A stretch of 54,730 nt of DNA from assembly GCA_025981625.1 (NCBI GenBank), contig JAICXF010000005.1, forward strand, positions 1 through 54,730. The letters are read 5' to 3'. Origin of the DNA: Sphingomonas sp. (GTDB taxonomy: Bacteria; Pseudomonadota; Alphaproteobacteria; Sphingomonadales; Sphingomonadaceae). Made by a program: the position numbers and the translations under genes. Below, piece by piece: positions 35,508-43,830 of this stretch (position 1 is the first letter of the stretch; the number at the start of each line of letters is the position of its first letter). The notes under the pieces were generated by a model, which was not told where the DNA came from, did no database searches, and saw only the letters and a program-made list of their open reading frames with translations.

Positions 35508-38500
35508 CTACTGCCCCCGTTCGCCCTTGGTTGCCGGTGGTGGTGGCGGTGGAGGCGGCGGAGCCGGACAGGCCGCCGTTACTGCGATAACCGAACCATC
35601 GGAGCACGTCTGCGTCGCCGGAGGGGGCGGCGGCAGAGGCGGCGGCGGCGGTGGAGGCGGCGGAGCTGCCCGCGCTCCCATGCTCGCGCGAAGCACGACC
35701 GCGAATCGGCGATCGGTGACAGTCCACTGATAGCGTGGGTGGTAAACCGTGCCTGCAACCTGCGTGTAATTTTCCAGGATTGTCTTGGCCGCGAGCAGGT
35801 TGGTCCCCTGAACTCCGATCTTGAAGTGACTCGTGATGTCATAAAAGATCGAGCCGTCCAGCTGCCCGTAATTTTCGATCCACACCGGCCCGCCTGCATT
35901 GGCGGACGACGCGGTCAGGAGATATCTGGAGCGCCAGTTCCAGGCGAGACGCGCGCTGATCCCGTACTTCTCGTACATCGCCGCGACGTTGTACGAATAT
36001 TTGCTGACCCCCTCGACCGGCAGGTTCAGCTTGGTGAACGTGACATCGCTCGTGTCGAACACGTTGCTCGGCACGTTCGGAACGTTGCTGTCGACATACG
36101 TGAAGTTCGCCAACAGCCCGAGGCCGTCCAGAGGCCTCGGCAGGAAATCGTAAAACTGCTGATACGCGAGCTCCACGCCCTTGACCGACGCCTTGTCGGC
36201 GTTGACGTAGCGCAGCACGTTGAAGTCGAGCGAATTTCCGTTGGCGTTGGTGAACGTCTCGGTCGTGTTTTCGCCGATGATCAGATCAGAGATTCGCTTG
36301 TAGAAGACTCCCGCGCTGAGCTGCCCGGCCCTTCCGAAATAATATTCGAGACTGGCGTCGAACTGGTCGGACTTCTGCGATTTGAGGTTGGGCGACGCTC
36401 CGGTGCCCGTGAAGGTGAACTGCTGCTGAGAAGTTCCATAGTTTATCGGCAGGCCGCTTATGTCAAAATTGAAGCCGAGCGACGCGAACGTGTTCAGTTG
36501 ATAGAATTGCGGGCGATAGATGGCCCGAGCTGCGGCGAGCCTCAAATAGAGGCTGTCCTGAAGGAAGAAGCGCAGGTTCAAGCTCGGCAGGAAGTCCGTG
36601 TAGCTGTTCTTCGGACTGATCGGGTTGTCGTTGACCTTCGCGGAGAGGAAGGTCAGCGCGGCCGAGAGCGGAGCGCAGGCCTTCGTCGGGTCCAAGCCTT
36701 TGGTCTGCGCGTTGCTCGTGCAAACCGCGACCTGCTGTTGCAGCGTCGGATTGCTTACCGTTCCCCCACTTCCATTGGGAACTGCGACCTGCAGCGTCCC
36801 GACGGAAATGCCCGATCCATGGGCATCGTTTTCGGTTCGCACCACCCTCAGGCCAATGTTGCCGTCGAAATGGCCGAGCGGACCGTTGTCCATGCCGAAC
36901 CGCAGCAGCCCATAGCCGGCGTAGGTCTTCTCAAGCTGATCGTTGAGGCCGCCCGAGACGTTGTCGACGGCCGGCGTTTTGGTGAGATAGGCATCCGGCC
37001 CAAGCGGTGTCCAGCTCCAGCCCTGGCTGCGCGCCTGCTGCAGCAGCTGATAGGCGCCTTGCGTGCCTTCGCTGAGAAGACTCGCCGCCGGGAACCAGGT
37101 TCCGGGCACTGCCGGATTGTTGCCGCGGAAGAAGTTGTTGAAGTCGACCAGCGTGGTCGCGCCGGCGAATGCGGCGCCCGTGATCGGGATCGCTCCGCAG
37201 CCGCAGCCGTGGAGATCGCTGAGGAGGCCCCAGTTGAACCCCGTTTCGCGGGTGATCGCTTCCTTGTCGGTGTAGCGTACGCCGAACCGGAACGACTTCA
37301 GGAACGAATTGTCGAGCCACTTGTATTCGGCGTCTGCGCGGGTGGCCCATTCGCCAGCGTTGTTATGCTGGTAATGGTCCATCGCCGCTTCCCACCAATA
37401 GGTGCTGGCGTTTGCCGTGTCCTGACCTGCGGGTGCTTGGTAGGTGAGCGTCGGCGAATTGGTATTCAGGCCAGTGAACACCGCGGTCGGCAACACCGAG
37501 GTTTGGGTATAAACCGTAAAGTCGACGATATCGGCTTTCGAATAGACACGCTGCAAATCGGCACTGAGGGTCCAGTGCGAGCCGGGAGTCCAGGTTACGT
37601 TTCCGGAGAAATCTTCCGTGATGAAACGGTGCGTGCTGATGCGCGTGTCGTTGCTGAAATCGCGATTGGGAGCCTGGCCGGAGACCAGGAAGCCGTTGCT
37701 GTCATAAGTGTTGCTCGGGAGCGGCGGTATGACGCTGTTATAGTCGCCGATCAGATACTCCTGATCCTTCGGAGTCGCCTTGGAGTAGATGCCTTCGACC
37801 GTGAACGTCAGATCCGGGCTCGGTTGATACTGGGCTGACCCATCGAAGGTTATGCGCTTCTGCTGCCAGTCGATCCGCCGAATGCCGAACGAGGAAGGCG
37901 TGATTCCCTTGAACTCGTCGCCGCTGTTGGGCAGATTTGGCGTGGGATCGTAAGTACGCTGCGCCCACAGCCCCGTCTGGATGCTGTCGCTGCGATTGCC
38001 GATGTTGTTGATGCTGCCCGACAGCAGCAATCCGAATTGGCCACCGTCACCCACGCCCCAGCGGTTGCTGTACAGCGCATTGCCCGACCAGAAACCCTTT
38101 TTGCGGAAGTCGGCGTAGTTGTAATCGACCGATCCAGCGATCAGCTGGCCCGCCTGATCGAACGGCTTGCGCGTGCGAAGATTGACGAGACCGCCGATGC
38201 CGCCTTCAACCTGTTCCGCGGAGGGGTTTTTGTAGACGTCGACGCCGGCGAGGAGATCGGCTGAAACATCTTCGAAATCCAGGCCCCGGCCGTTCCGCGC
38301 GGAGAATACATCGCGGCCGTTGAACTCGGAGCGAATCCACGACAGTCCGCGGATGAAAACGCCGCCGCCTTCGGCCGAAAGACGTGCGGGGTCTCGCGCT
38401 TCATTGGTTCGCTGGAGCGTGATTCCCGGAATGCGCTGGAGCGCTTCGGACACCGAACGGTCCGGGAGTGCCCCGATATCCTGCGCGGTGATCGAATCGA

Positions 38501-38777
38501 CGATCTGCTCGGCGTTCTTTTTGCGGTCCCGAGCGCTTCTGAGGGAGGCGCGGATACCGGTCACAACGATTGCGTTGCTCGGGGTCGGCGCCTGGAGACT
38601 GGATTGATCCGTCGGAGCGGGCTGAGTCGTCGCCTGTGCGTTGGCTGACGCATCCGCCGTCTGCTGGGCGATTGCTGGACTGGCAACCGTAAGTGCCAAC
38701 GCAAAGCCCGAACAACCGACCAGAAGCTTCGCAGCGCGGCCCCCCGACCACTGCGCAAATAAGTCGACGTCACTCAT
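35508..38777 (-). CDS. TonB-dependent receptor 3 with proline/cysteine C-terminal tail
   Basis: A 1089-aa outer-membrane transporter heading the halogenase operon. ATG at 38777 (MSDVDLFAQW) has AAAGGGG 8 nt upstream; the open frame extends further but without a ribosome site. Signal segment KLLVGCSGFALALTVASPAIAQ, TonB-box-like IVVTGIRASLRSARDRK, plug with AQDIGALPDRSVSEALQRIPGITLQR, then a long barrel. After the last barrel strand (RRFAVVLRASMG) there are about 55 further residues: nine Pro, Leu, five Pro, a TQTCSDGSVIAVTAAC segment, nine more Pro and a charged end. Most TBDRs stop at an aromatic residue after the final strand, so this tail is unusual. No pectin operator is present; the ligand is unknown, with fucose-containing glycans possible from the neighbouring pathway. 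Confidence 0.9.
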   Translation of the reverse strand: MSDVDLFAQWSGGRAAKLLVGCSGFALALTVASPAIAQQTADASANAQATTQPAPTDQSSLQAPTPSNAIVVTGIRASLRSARDRKKNAEQIVDSITAQDIGALPDRSVSEALQRIPGITLQRTNEARDPARLSAEGGGVFIRGLSWIRSEFNGRDVFSARNGRGLDFEDVSADLLAGVDVYKNPSAEQVEGGIGGLVNLRTRKPFDQAGQLIAGSVDYNYADFRKKGFWSGNALYSNRWGVGDGGQFGLLLSGSINNIGNRSDSIQTGLWAQRTYDPTPNLPNSGDEFKGITPSSFGIRRIDWQQKRITFDGSAQYQPSPDLTFTVEGIYSKATPKDQEYLIGDYNSVIPPLPSNTYDSNGFLVSGQAPNRDFSNDTRISTHRFITEDFSGNVTWTPGSHWTLSADLQRVYSKADIVDFTVYTQTSVLPTAVFTGLNTNSPTLTYQAPAGQDTANASTYWWEAAMDHYQHNNAGEWATRADAEYKWLDNSFLKSFRFGVRYTDKEAITRETGFNWGLLSDLHGCGCGAIPITGAAFAGATTLVDFNNFFRGNNPAVPGTWFPAASLLSEGTQGAYQLLQQARSQGWSWTPLGPDAYLTKTPAVDNVSGGLNDQLEKTYAGYGLLRFGMDNGPLGHFDGNIGLRVVRTENDAHGSGISVGTLQVAVPNGSGGTVSNPTLQQQVAVCTSNAQTKGLDPTKACAPLSAALTFLSAKVNDNPISPKNSYTDFLPSLNLRFFLQDSLYLRLAAARAIYRPQFYQLNTFASLGFNFDISGLPINYGTSQQQFTFTGTGASPNLKSQKSDQFDASLEYYFGRAGQLSAGVFYKRISDLIIGENTTETFTNANGNSLDFNVLRYVNADKASVKGVELAYQQFYDFLPRPLDGLGLLANFTYVDSNVPNVPSNVFDTSDVTFTKLNLPVEGVSKYSYNVAAMYEKYGISARLAWNWRSRYLLTASSANAGGPVWIENYGQLDGSIFYDITSHFKIGVQGTNLLAAKTILENYTQVAGTVYHPRYQWTVTDRRFAVVLRASMGARAAPPPPPPPPPLPPPPPATQTCSDGSVIAVTAACPAPPPPPPPPPATKGERGQ
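35536..35665 (-). repeat. Two G-rich tracts encoding polyproline
   Basis: Plus-strand GGT/GGC/GGA triplet runs at 35536-35563 and about 35620-35665, separated by a non-repetitive part encoding TQTCSDGSVIAVTAAC. They encode the proline runs of the TBDR3 tail. Such runs are prone to slippage, so repeat number may vary between strains or be misassembled; the frame stays open to the stop. Confidence 0.85.
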
Positions 38778-38981
38778 CGAAGAACCCCTTTCATCATGAC
38801 GCAATCCACTCGTGCGGCGAACTGCGGCACCCCCAGCGCGCGCTCGATCAGAAGGCGCCACTCCCCATCGATCGCTTTCCCATGCGGGCAGCGCCCGCTG
38901 GTTTGATTGAGCCTGGTGATCGAAGCGCTCCTCGCGCGCCCTTCCACCGGCCTCTCCTATGGCGTTCCATGCCACGCTTTA

Positions 38982-39011
38982 ATCATATTTGAAAGAGATT
39001 TTTAAATGCAA
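38982..39011 (-). promoter_or_regulatory. TBDR3 promoter, in the 435-nt gap 38778-39212
   Basis: On the minus strand TTGCAT (39011-39006) and TATGAT (38987-38982) are 18 nt apart in an AT-rich block that stands out from the GC-rich surroundings. The expected leader to the ATG at 38777 is near 200 nt. Just upstream of the -35 lie CACATATGA (39037-39029) and the palindrome AACATGTT (39039-39046), positions suited to an activator. The rest of the gap holds only a GC-rich hairpin near the fuconate dehydratase end; no gene is seen. Confidence 0.65.
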
Positions 39012-39160
39012 ACAGAACCAACGGCGTGTCATATGTGCAACATGTTTTCACAAGCACATTGACGGTCCTGTGCAACGTCGCCTAGCTGACAATCGTCGCT
39101 GCGGCTTGCGACGCCCAATCCGTCCTGGCTCAGGCCTCGCCGGATCTCTCTCTTAGCCGC

Positions 39161-39190
39161 GGGCCCGCGCGTCCTCGCGCGCGCGGGTCC
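39161..39190 (-). terminator. GC-rich hairpin downstream of fuconate dehydratase gene
   Basis: GGGCCCGCGCG (39161-39171) pairs with CGCGCGGGTCC (39180-39190), 11 bp with one G-T pair and an 8-nt loop, 23 nt past the stop of the minus-strand dehydratase gene. There is no T-run after it on that strand, so it is not a canonical intrinsic terminator; it may aid Rho-dependent termination or protect the 3' end. Confidence 0.35.
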
Positions 39191-39212
39191 AACCCGTCTC
39201 AGCAGCGATGAG

Positions 39213-40502
39213 TCAGGCCGCAGCTCCAAGCGGGCCAGCGAAAGCGGCGAGCGTCGACTCGGTCATCTCGGCCGAGAAACCCGCTCGCCAGGGCGGCATA
39301 TATCTGCCGTTGCGGATGATCGGCGGATCAACGAAATTCTCGTGCAGGTGGTCGACATATTCGGCGACCCGCCCCTCGGTTGTCGCGGAAAAGCAAAGAT
39401 AGTCGATCATCGACAGATGCTGGGCATATTCCGGCAGGCCGACGCCGCCTGCGTGCGGACAAACTGGCAAATCATATTTTGCGGCCATCAACAGAACGGC
39501 CATCACCTCGTTGAGGCCCGCCAGCCGGCAATTGTCGAGCTGAACGACGTCGATCGCTCCGCGCATGATGAATTGCTTGAACAGGATTCGGTTCTGGCAC
39601 ATTTCGCCGGTGGCCACCTTCACCGGCGCGACGGCCTCCCGGATCTTGCGATGGCCCTCGATGTCGTCGGGACTGGTCGGTTCCTCGATGAACCACGGTT
39701 CGGCGAAGCTCAGCGCCCGCACATAATCGATCGCCTCGCCGACCTCCCAAACCTGGTTGGCGTCGATCATCAGCTTCCGATCGGGACCGATCACTTCCCG
39801 TGCGATGGTGAGGCGCCGGATGTCGGCGTCGAGCGACCGGCCCACCTTGAGCTTCAGGTGATCGAACCCCTGCTCGATTGCTTTTGCGCAAAGCTCGGCG
39901 AGCTTGCGATCCGAATAGCCGATCCATCCGGCCGACGTCGTGTACGTCGGATAGCCGTTGGCTTCGAGGTCGGCGATTCGGGCGGCCTTGCCGATCGCAC
40001 GGTCCCTGAGAAGTTCGAGCGCCTCGTCGGGCGTGATGCAGTCCGAAATGTAGCGAAAATCGATCGATCCAACGATTTGCTCGGGGGTCATGTCCGCGAC
40101 AAGTCGCCACACCGGCTTGCCTTCGCTCCTCGCCCACAAATCCCAAACGGCATTGACAATGGCCGCGGTGCCGAGATGGACCACGCCTTTGTCCGGTCCC
40201 ACCCAGCGCAGCTGGCTATCTCCCGTCACTCGCCTCCAGAATCGGGCGGGATCCTCGCGAATCCACTCGAGGTCGAGTCCCTCCACCAGCGGCGCGAGGG
40301 CGTCGATCGCCGCACAGCAGAGCTCGTTGCCGCGGCCGCTGGTAAAGGTGAGGCCGTAGCCGGTGAGGTCGGCGCAATCGGTTTCGGCAATGCAATAAGC
40401 CGCCGAATAATCCGGCGCGGGATTCATCGCGTCCGATCCGTCGAGTTGGGCCGATGTCGGGAAGCGGATGTCGAGCGGTCTTAGCCTGGTGATTCTCGTC
40501 AC
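39213..40502 (-). CDS. fucD: L-fuconate dehydratase (enolase superfamily)
   Basis: Removes water from L-fuconate to give 2-keto-3-deoxy-L-fuconate. 429 aa, GTG start at 40502 preceded by GGGGAAGC. N-terminal capping domain with RFPTSAQLDGSDAMNPAPDYSA, then the barrel with the KxK motif in DHLKLKVGRSL (the base Lys), metal ligands in LMIDANQVWE, WFIEEPTSPDD and ATGEMCQN, and a C-terminal His in VCPHAGGVGLPEY. The length and the opening signature match L-fuconate dehydratases of the Xanthomonas type rather than mandelate racemases. It is transcribed away from the rest of the fuc cluster across a 245-nt shared promoter region. Confidence 0.92.
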   Translation of the reverse strand: MTRITRLRPLDIRFPTSAQLDGSDAMNPAPDYSAAYCIAETDCADLTGYGLTFTSGRGNELCCAAIDALAPLVEGLDLEWIREDPARFWRRVTGDSQLRWVGPDKGVVHLGTAAIVNAVWDLWARSEGKPVWRLVADMTPEQIVGSIDFRYISDCITPDEALELLRDRAIGKAARIADLEANGYPTYTTSAGWIGYSDRKLAELCAKAIEQGFDHLKLKVGRSLDADIRRLTIAREVIGPDRKLMIDANQVWEVGEAIDYVRALSFAEPWFIEEPTSPDDIEGHRKIREAVAPVKVATGEMCQNRILFKQFIMRGAIDVVQLDNCRLAGLNEVMAVLLMAAKYDLPVCPHAGGVGLPEYAQHLSMIDYLCFSATTEGRVAEYVDHLHENFVDPPIIRNGRYMPPWRAGFSAEMTESTLAAFAGPLGAAA

Positions 40503-40616
40503 TCGGGTACGCTTCCCCGCTTGTGGATGTCTGACATGGCGTGCTTCCCTTTTCCCCCGACCGGCCCCGAAAGGTCCACTTCAAGCACACCAACGAACGG
40601 TTCGCGAGTGAGCACA

Positions 40617-40656
40617 GTTTTCATATGTGAGAAAGCACTTCCACGCAATATATGTG
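40617..40656. promoter_or_regulatory. Candidate regulator sites in the divergent fuc promoter region
   Basis: In the gap between the dehydratase and mutarotase genes, TTTTCATATGTGAGAAA (40618-40634) and a second AATATATGTG (40647-40656) occur. TTTTCATA recurs exactly at 43743-43750 ahead of fucP, and TCATATGTG recurs at 39029-39037 ahead of TBDR3. These shared words are candidates for the IclR-family protein encoded in the cluster, by position only. Confidence 0.4.
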
Positions 40657-40747
40657 TTCTGCTACGACGGCCACGAACCTTTCTAGCTGGAGGGGAGCGC
40701 CGAATGACAGTCCTGAGCAAGCGCCACTCGTGTGGGGCGTGTGGCTG

Positions 40748-41077
40748 ATGCCACGGCGCTGTTTCGCTCTCGATCTCGGCAGCGACCCCGAATTGATCGC
40801 GGAATATGAGCGGCTTCACGAACCCGGCGAGGTATGGCCCATGGTCATCGAGCATATTAGGGCAAGCGGTATCACGGATATGCAAATCTGGCGCACCGGC
40901 GATCGCCTGTTCATGATCGCGGAGACGACCGACGATTATCCGCGACCGATCGAGACGCCGCCGGAGGTCAGGCATTGGGAAGAGCTCATGTGGCGCTTTC
41001 AGCGGCCGCTTCCGCACGCGGCGCCCGGCGAGAAATGGATCTCCATGAAACGCATCTTCGACCTCGAGGAGCAATGA
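40748..41077 (+). CDS. L-fucose/L-rhamnose mutarotase family protein
   Basis: A 109-aa protein of the L-rhamnose mutarotase (COG3254) family, which interconverts alpha and beta anomers of 6-deoxyhexoses. The family pattern is clear: CFALDLGSDPELIAEYERLHEPGEVWP with the conserved YxRLH, HIRASGITDMQIWR, RLFMIAETTDDY, and RHWEELMWRFQRPLP with EKWISMKRIF. ATG at 40748 gives the normal length; GTG codons at 40739 and 40730 are alternatives. The next gene starts inside its stop codon (ATGA). In this context it would supply the anomer used by the L-fucose dehydrogenase. Confidence 0.85.
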   Translation: MPRRCFALDLGSDPELIAEYERLHEPGEVWPMVIEHIRASGITDMQIWRTGDRLFMIAETTDDYPRPIETPPEVRHWEELMWRFQRPLPHAAPGEKWISMKRIFDLEEQ

Positions 41078-42126
41078 CCCCTCCCCTGCCGACCCGTTCC
41101 CTCGGCCGGGCTGGACTCCGCGTCACCGCTCTCGGGCTTGGCCTTGCACCGCTCGGCAACCTCTATCGTCCGATCTCGGACGAGGAGGCACGCGGCACTC
41201 TCGACACCGCGCTCGAGCTTGGAATACGCTATTTCGACACTGCACCCTTTTACGGGTTCGGCCTAAGCGAGCGCCGCACCGGAGATGCGCTTCGGGGGCG
41301 CAGCGACACCATCATTTCGACCAAAGCCGGACGGCTGCTGGAGGCGACCGCAGAGAGCGCGTTGCAAGCCGAACGACATGGATTTGTCTCGCCGATGCCG
41401 TTCGAGCCGGTGTTCGATTATTCGCACGACGGCATTCTGCGCTCTTACGAGCAAAGCCTGCAGCGACTGGGTCTCGCGCGCATCGACATTCTTCTGCTCC
41501 ACGACATCGGGCCGCAGACACATGGCGCGGCGCACCGCCAAAAGCTTGCGCAACTGATCGATGGCGGCGGCCTCACGGCACTGCGCCGCCTTCGCGACGA
41601 AAGAGCGGTTTCGGGGATCGGCGTTGGTGTGAACGAAGTGAACATCTGCCTCGAGCTGCTCGAGCTCGCCGAGCTCGACGTCATCCTCCTCGCAGGACGA
41701 TATACATTGCTCGAGCAAGGGGCGGTCGAGCAACTACTTCCCAAATGCCTCGCGGCAGGCGTTGCAGTGGTGGTCGGCGGACCGTTCAATTCCGGAATTC
41801 TCGCGACCGGCGCCTCCACCTCAGAAGCGGCCCATTACAATTATGCGCGCCCCACCAGCGCGGTCCTTCAGCGCGTCCGTCGTCTCGAAACGGTCTGCGC
41901 GGCCCACCATGTGCCGCTCGCCGCGGCTGCCCTCCAGTTTCCGCTCGCGCATCCAGCTGTCGCTTCGGTGGTTCCCGGTTTCGCCAGTGCCGCCGAAGTC
42001 CGCTCCGGGGTCGACCACTTCCACACACCCATTCCGGCGGCACTTTGGAGCGATTTGCGCAGCGAACGGCTGATTGATCCGCGCGCGCCTACTCCCCAGC
42101 CACAGATCGAGGCAGACCATTCATGA
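41074..42126 (+). CDS. Aldo/keto reductase, probable L-fucose dehydrogenase
   Basis: A 350-aa AKR that should oxidise L-fucose to L-fucono-1,5-lactone with NAD(P). ATG at 41074 overlaps the mutarotase stop. Catalytic tetrad: Asp and Tyr in IRYFDTAPFYGFGLSERRTG, Lys in IISTKAG, His in ILLLHDIG. The N-terminal TRSLGRAGLRVTALGLGLAPLGNLYR and the pyridine-nucleotide region VVPGFASAAEVRSGVDHF match D-threo-aldose/L-fucose dehydrogenases. Position between mutarotase and the SDR supports the substrate; other deoxysugars or D-arabinose may also be oxidised. Confidence 0.87.
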   Translation: MTPPLPTRSLGRAGLRVTALGLGLAPLGNLYRPISDEEARGTLDTALELGIRYFDTAPFYGFGLSERRTGDALRGRSDTIISTKAGRLLEATAESALQAERHGFVSPMPFEPVFDYSHDGILRSYEQSLQRLGLARIDILLLHDIGPQTHGAAHRQKLAQLIDGGGLTALRRLRDERAVSGIGVGVNEVNICLELLELAELDVILLAGRYTLLEQGAVEQLLPKCLAAGVAVVVGGPFNSGILATGASTSEAAHYNYARPTSAVLQRVRRLETVCAAHHVPLAAAALQFPLAHPAVASVVPGFASAAEVRSGVDHFHTPIPAALWSDLRSERLIDPRAPTPQPQIEADHS

Positions 42127-42854
42127 GCAAGCGTCTGGTTGGGAAAAATGCGCTGATCACGGGAGCGGGCCAGGGAATCGGACGCGCGGCGGCGATCGCA
42201 TTTGCGGCCGAGGGTGCAACCGTCTGGGCAACCGATCGAGACCGCGAATCGCTCGCGGGCATCGACGGCTGCATCCCGCGCGAGATGGACATCACCGATC
42301 CCGAGCAGATCGCGGCCGTGATGGCCGAAGCTGGTCCATTTGACGTCCTTTTCAATTGCGCCGGCTATGTCGGGAGCGGCACGATTCTGGACTGTACCGA
42401 AGCCGATTGGCGGTTCTCGTTCGACCTCAACGTCACCGCAATGTACCGGACGATCCGGCTCGCTCTTCCCGCCATGATCGACGCCGGCAGCGGATCGATC
42501 ATCAACATGGCGTCTGTCGCGAGTTCCGTTATCGGAGTCGCCAATCGATTTGCCTACGGCGCATCCAAGGCGGCAGTCATTGGCCTGACCAAGTCCATCG
42601 CACGCGACTTCGCGGGAACGGGGGTGCGATGCAACGCAATCTGCCCGGGCACGGTCGATACTCCGTCGCTTCGTCAGCGCCTCAGCGAGACCGGCGATTT
42701 TGCGGAGGCGTGGGCGACCTTCAACGCTCGGCAGCCGATGGGCCGGCTCGGCGCCGCGGAAGAAATCGCCGCCCTCGCGCTGTATCTTGCATCGGATGAA
42801 TCCGCTTTCACGACCGGCCAGTGCCACATTATCGATGGCGGCTGGACAGCCTAG
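42123..42854 (+). CDS. 2-keto-3-deoxy-L-fuconate dehydrogenase (SDR)
   Basis: Oxidises 2-keto-3-deoxy-L-fuconate to 2,4-diketo-3-deoxy-L-fuconate with NAD. 243 aa, ATG at 42123 overlapping the preceding stop by 4 nt. SDR motifs: NALITGAGQGIG (near 9-20), LFNCAG in place of the common NNAG, Ser in SVASSVIGVANRFAYGASK with YxxxK, and the RCNAICPGTVDTPSL loop. The C-terminus closes with GQCHIIDGGWTA. This is close to SDRs in known non-phosphorylative L-fucose clusters. Its TAG overlaps the convergent iclR-type stop in CTAG. Confidence 0.85.
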   Translation: MSKRLVGKNALITGAGQGIGRAAAIAFAAEGATVWATDRDRESLAGIDGCIPREMDITDPEQIAAVMAEAGPFDVLFNCAGYVGSGTILDCTEADWRFSFDLNVTAMYRTIRLALPAMIDAGSGSIINMASVASSVIGVANRFAYGASKAAVIGLTKSIARDFAGTGVRCNAICPGTVDTPSLRQRLSETGDFAEAWATFNARQPMGRLGAAEEIAALALYLASDESAFTTGQCHIIDGGWTA

Positions 42855-43642
42855 ATGCGGCTGTCGCTCTCGACCAACTGGCTGGAAATGCGGTCGGCGG
42901 CCTGGCGCACCAGTTCCGCGGTTTGCTTTTGGGACGTCGAGGGCACCAACTTCTTGAGATAGGGCACGGTGAGCGCCGCGGCGGCAAGCCCGCCGCGCAT
43001 GACCGGCGCTGAAATGTCGGTGACCCCGATGACGAACTTGCTCGGCGTCATCGTCATCTTGCGCTTCCTGATGGCGTTCGCCTGGGTACGGAATTCCTCG
43101 AGCTCGTTAGCGGTAAGCGACGGGTTGAACAGCGCCTCCCAGCGGCGCCGGACGTCGTCGGGCTGAAACGCATAGAGCACGGCACCGGACGCGGTCTTCG
43201 GAAGCGGGCGGCGATAACCGATGCGCACCGAAAAGCCTTGAAGCTGGGCCGATTCAATTCGGGCGACCACGACGATATCGCCGAGGCTGTGCACGGCGAG
43301 GTGACACGACTGGACCACGGAATCGGCGAGATGGCGCATCACCGGAAGCGCGATTTCGAGCAGCGTGCGCATGCGCGGCTGCTGCATTCCAAGCGAAAAC
43401 AGCCGGTCCGTCAGCCGATAACCCTCGCCTGCCGATTCCTGTTCGATGAACCCGCGATGCTCGAGGACCTGCAACATCCTGAAGAGTTCGCCATGCGAAC
43501 GGCCGAGCTGCTTGACGATGGCCGACAAGGTCATCGGGTCCGACTGGGCGGCGAGCAATTCGAGAACGTCGAGCCCCTTTTCGAGCGCAGGTGCACGATA
43601 GCGTGGTTCCGTCACCGGCCGCTCACTCCCTTGTCGGTTCAT
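42851..43642 (-). CDS. IclR-family transcriptional regulator
   Basis: A 263-aa regulator, ATG at 43642 (MNRQGSERPVTEPRYRAPALEKG), giving the standard length. N-terminal winged HTH (about 15-75: ALEKGLDVLELLAAQSDPMTLSAIVKQLGRSHGELFRMLQVLEHRGFIEQ) and a C-terminal GAF-like effector domain (LEIALPVMRHLADSVVQSCHLAVHSLGDIVVVARIES, GYRRPLPKTASGAVLYAF). It lies between the two halves of the fuc cluster, so control by L-fucose, L-fuconate or a keto-deoxy acid is inferred. Convergent with the SDR gene, with overlapping stop codons. Confidence 0.88.
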   Translation of the reverse strand: MNRQGSERPVTEPRYRAPALEKGLDVLELLAAQSDPMTLSAIVKQLGRSHGELFRMLQVLEHRGFIEQESAGEGYRLTDRLFSLGMQQPRMRTLLEIALPVMRHLADSVVQSCHLAVHSLGDIVVVARIESAQLQGFSVRIGYRRPLPKTASGAVLYAFQPDDVRRRWEALFNPSLTANELEEFRTQANAIRKRKMTMTPSKFVIGVTDISAPVMRGGLAAAALTVPYLKKLVPSTSQKQTAELVRQAADRISSQLVESDSRI

Positions 43643-43830
43643 GTCCCACAGTCCCCTTCGCGACCGCGGCATGCATATCCCGGCCGGCGACCACCTTATA
43701 AGAGGCTTGCCTTCAGTCCACTTGTTTCGCGGGTAAAATTGCTTTTCATACACGCAGGCACTGGCTACGCTGATATCGGGAGACGACCAATGACCACGGT
43801 TGGCGGCGCGCATCGGGCGGGCAGGAACGG

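Noticed and set aside
39161..39190. A canonical Rho-independent terminator
   Set aside because: The stem is good but no T-run follows on the strand of the dehydratase gene; kept only as a low-confidence hairpin.
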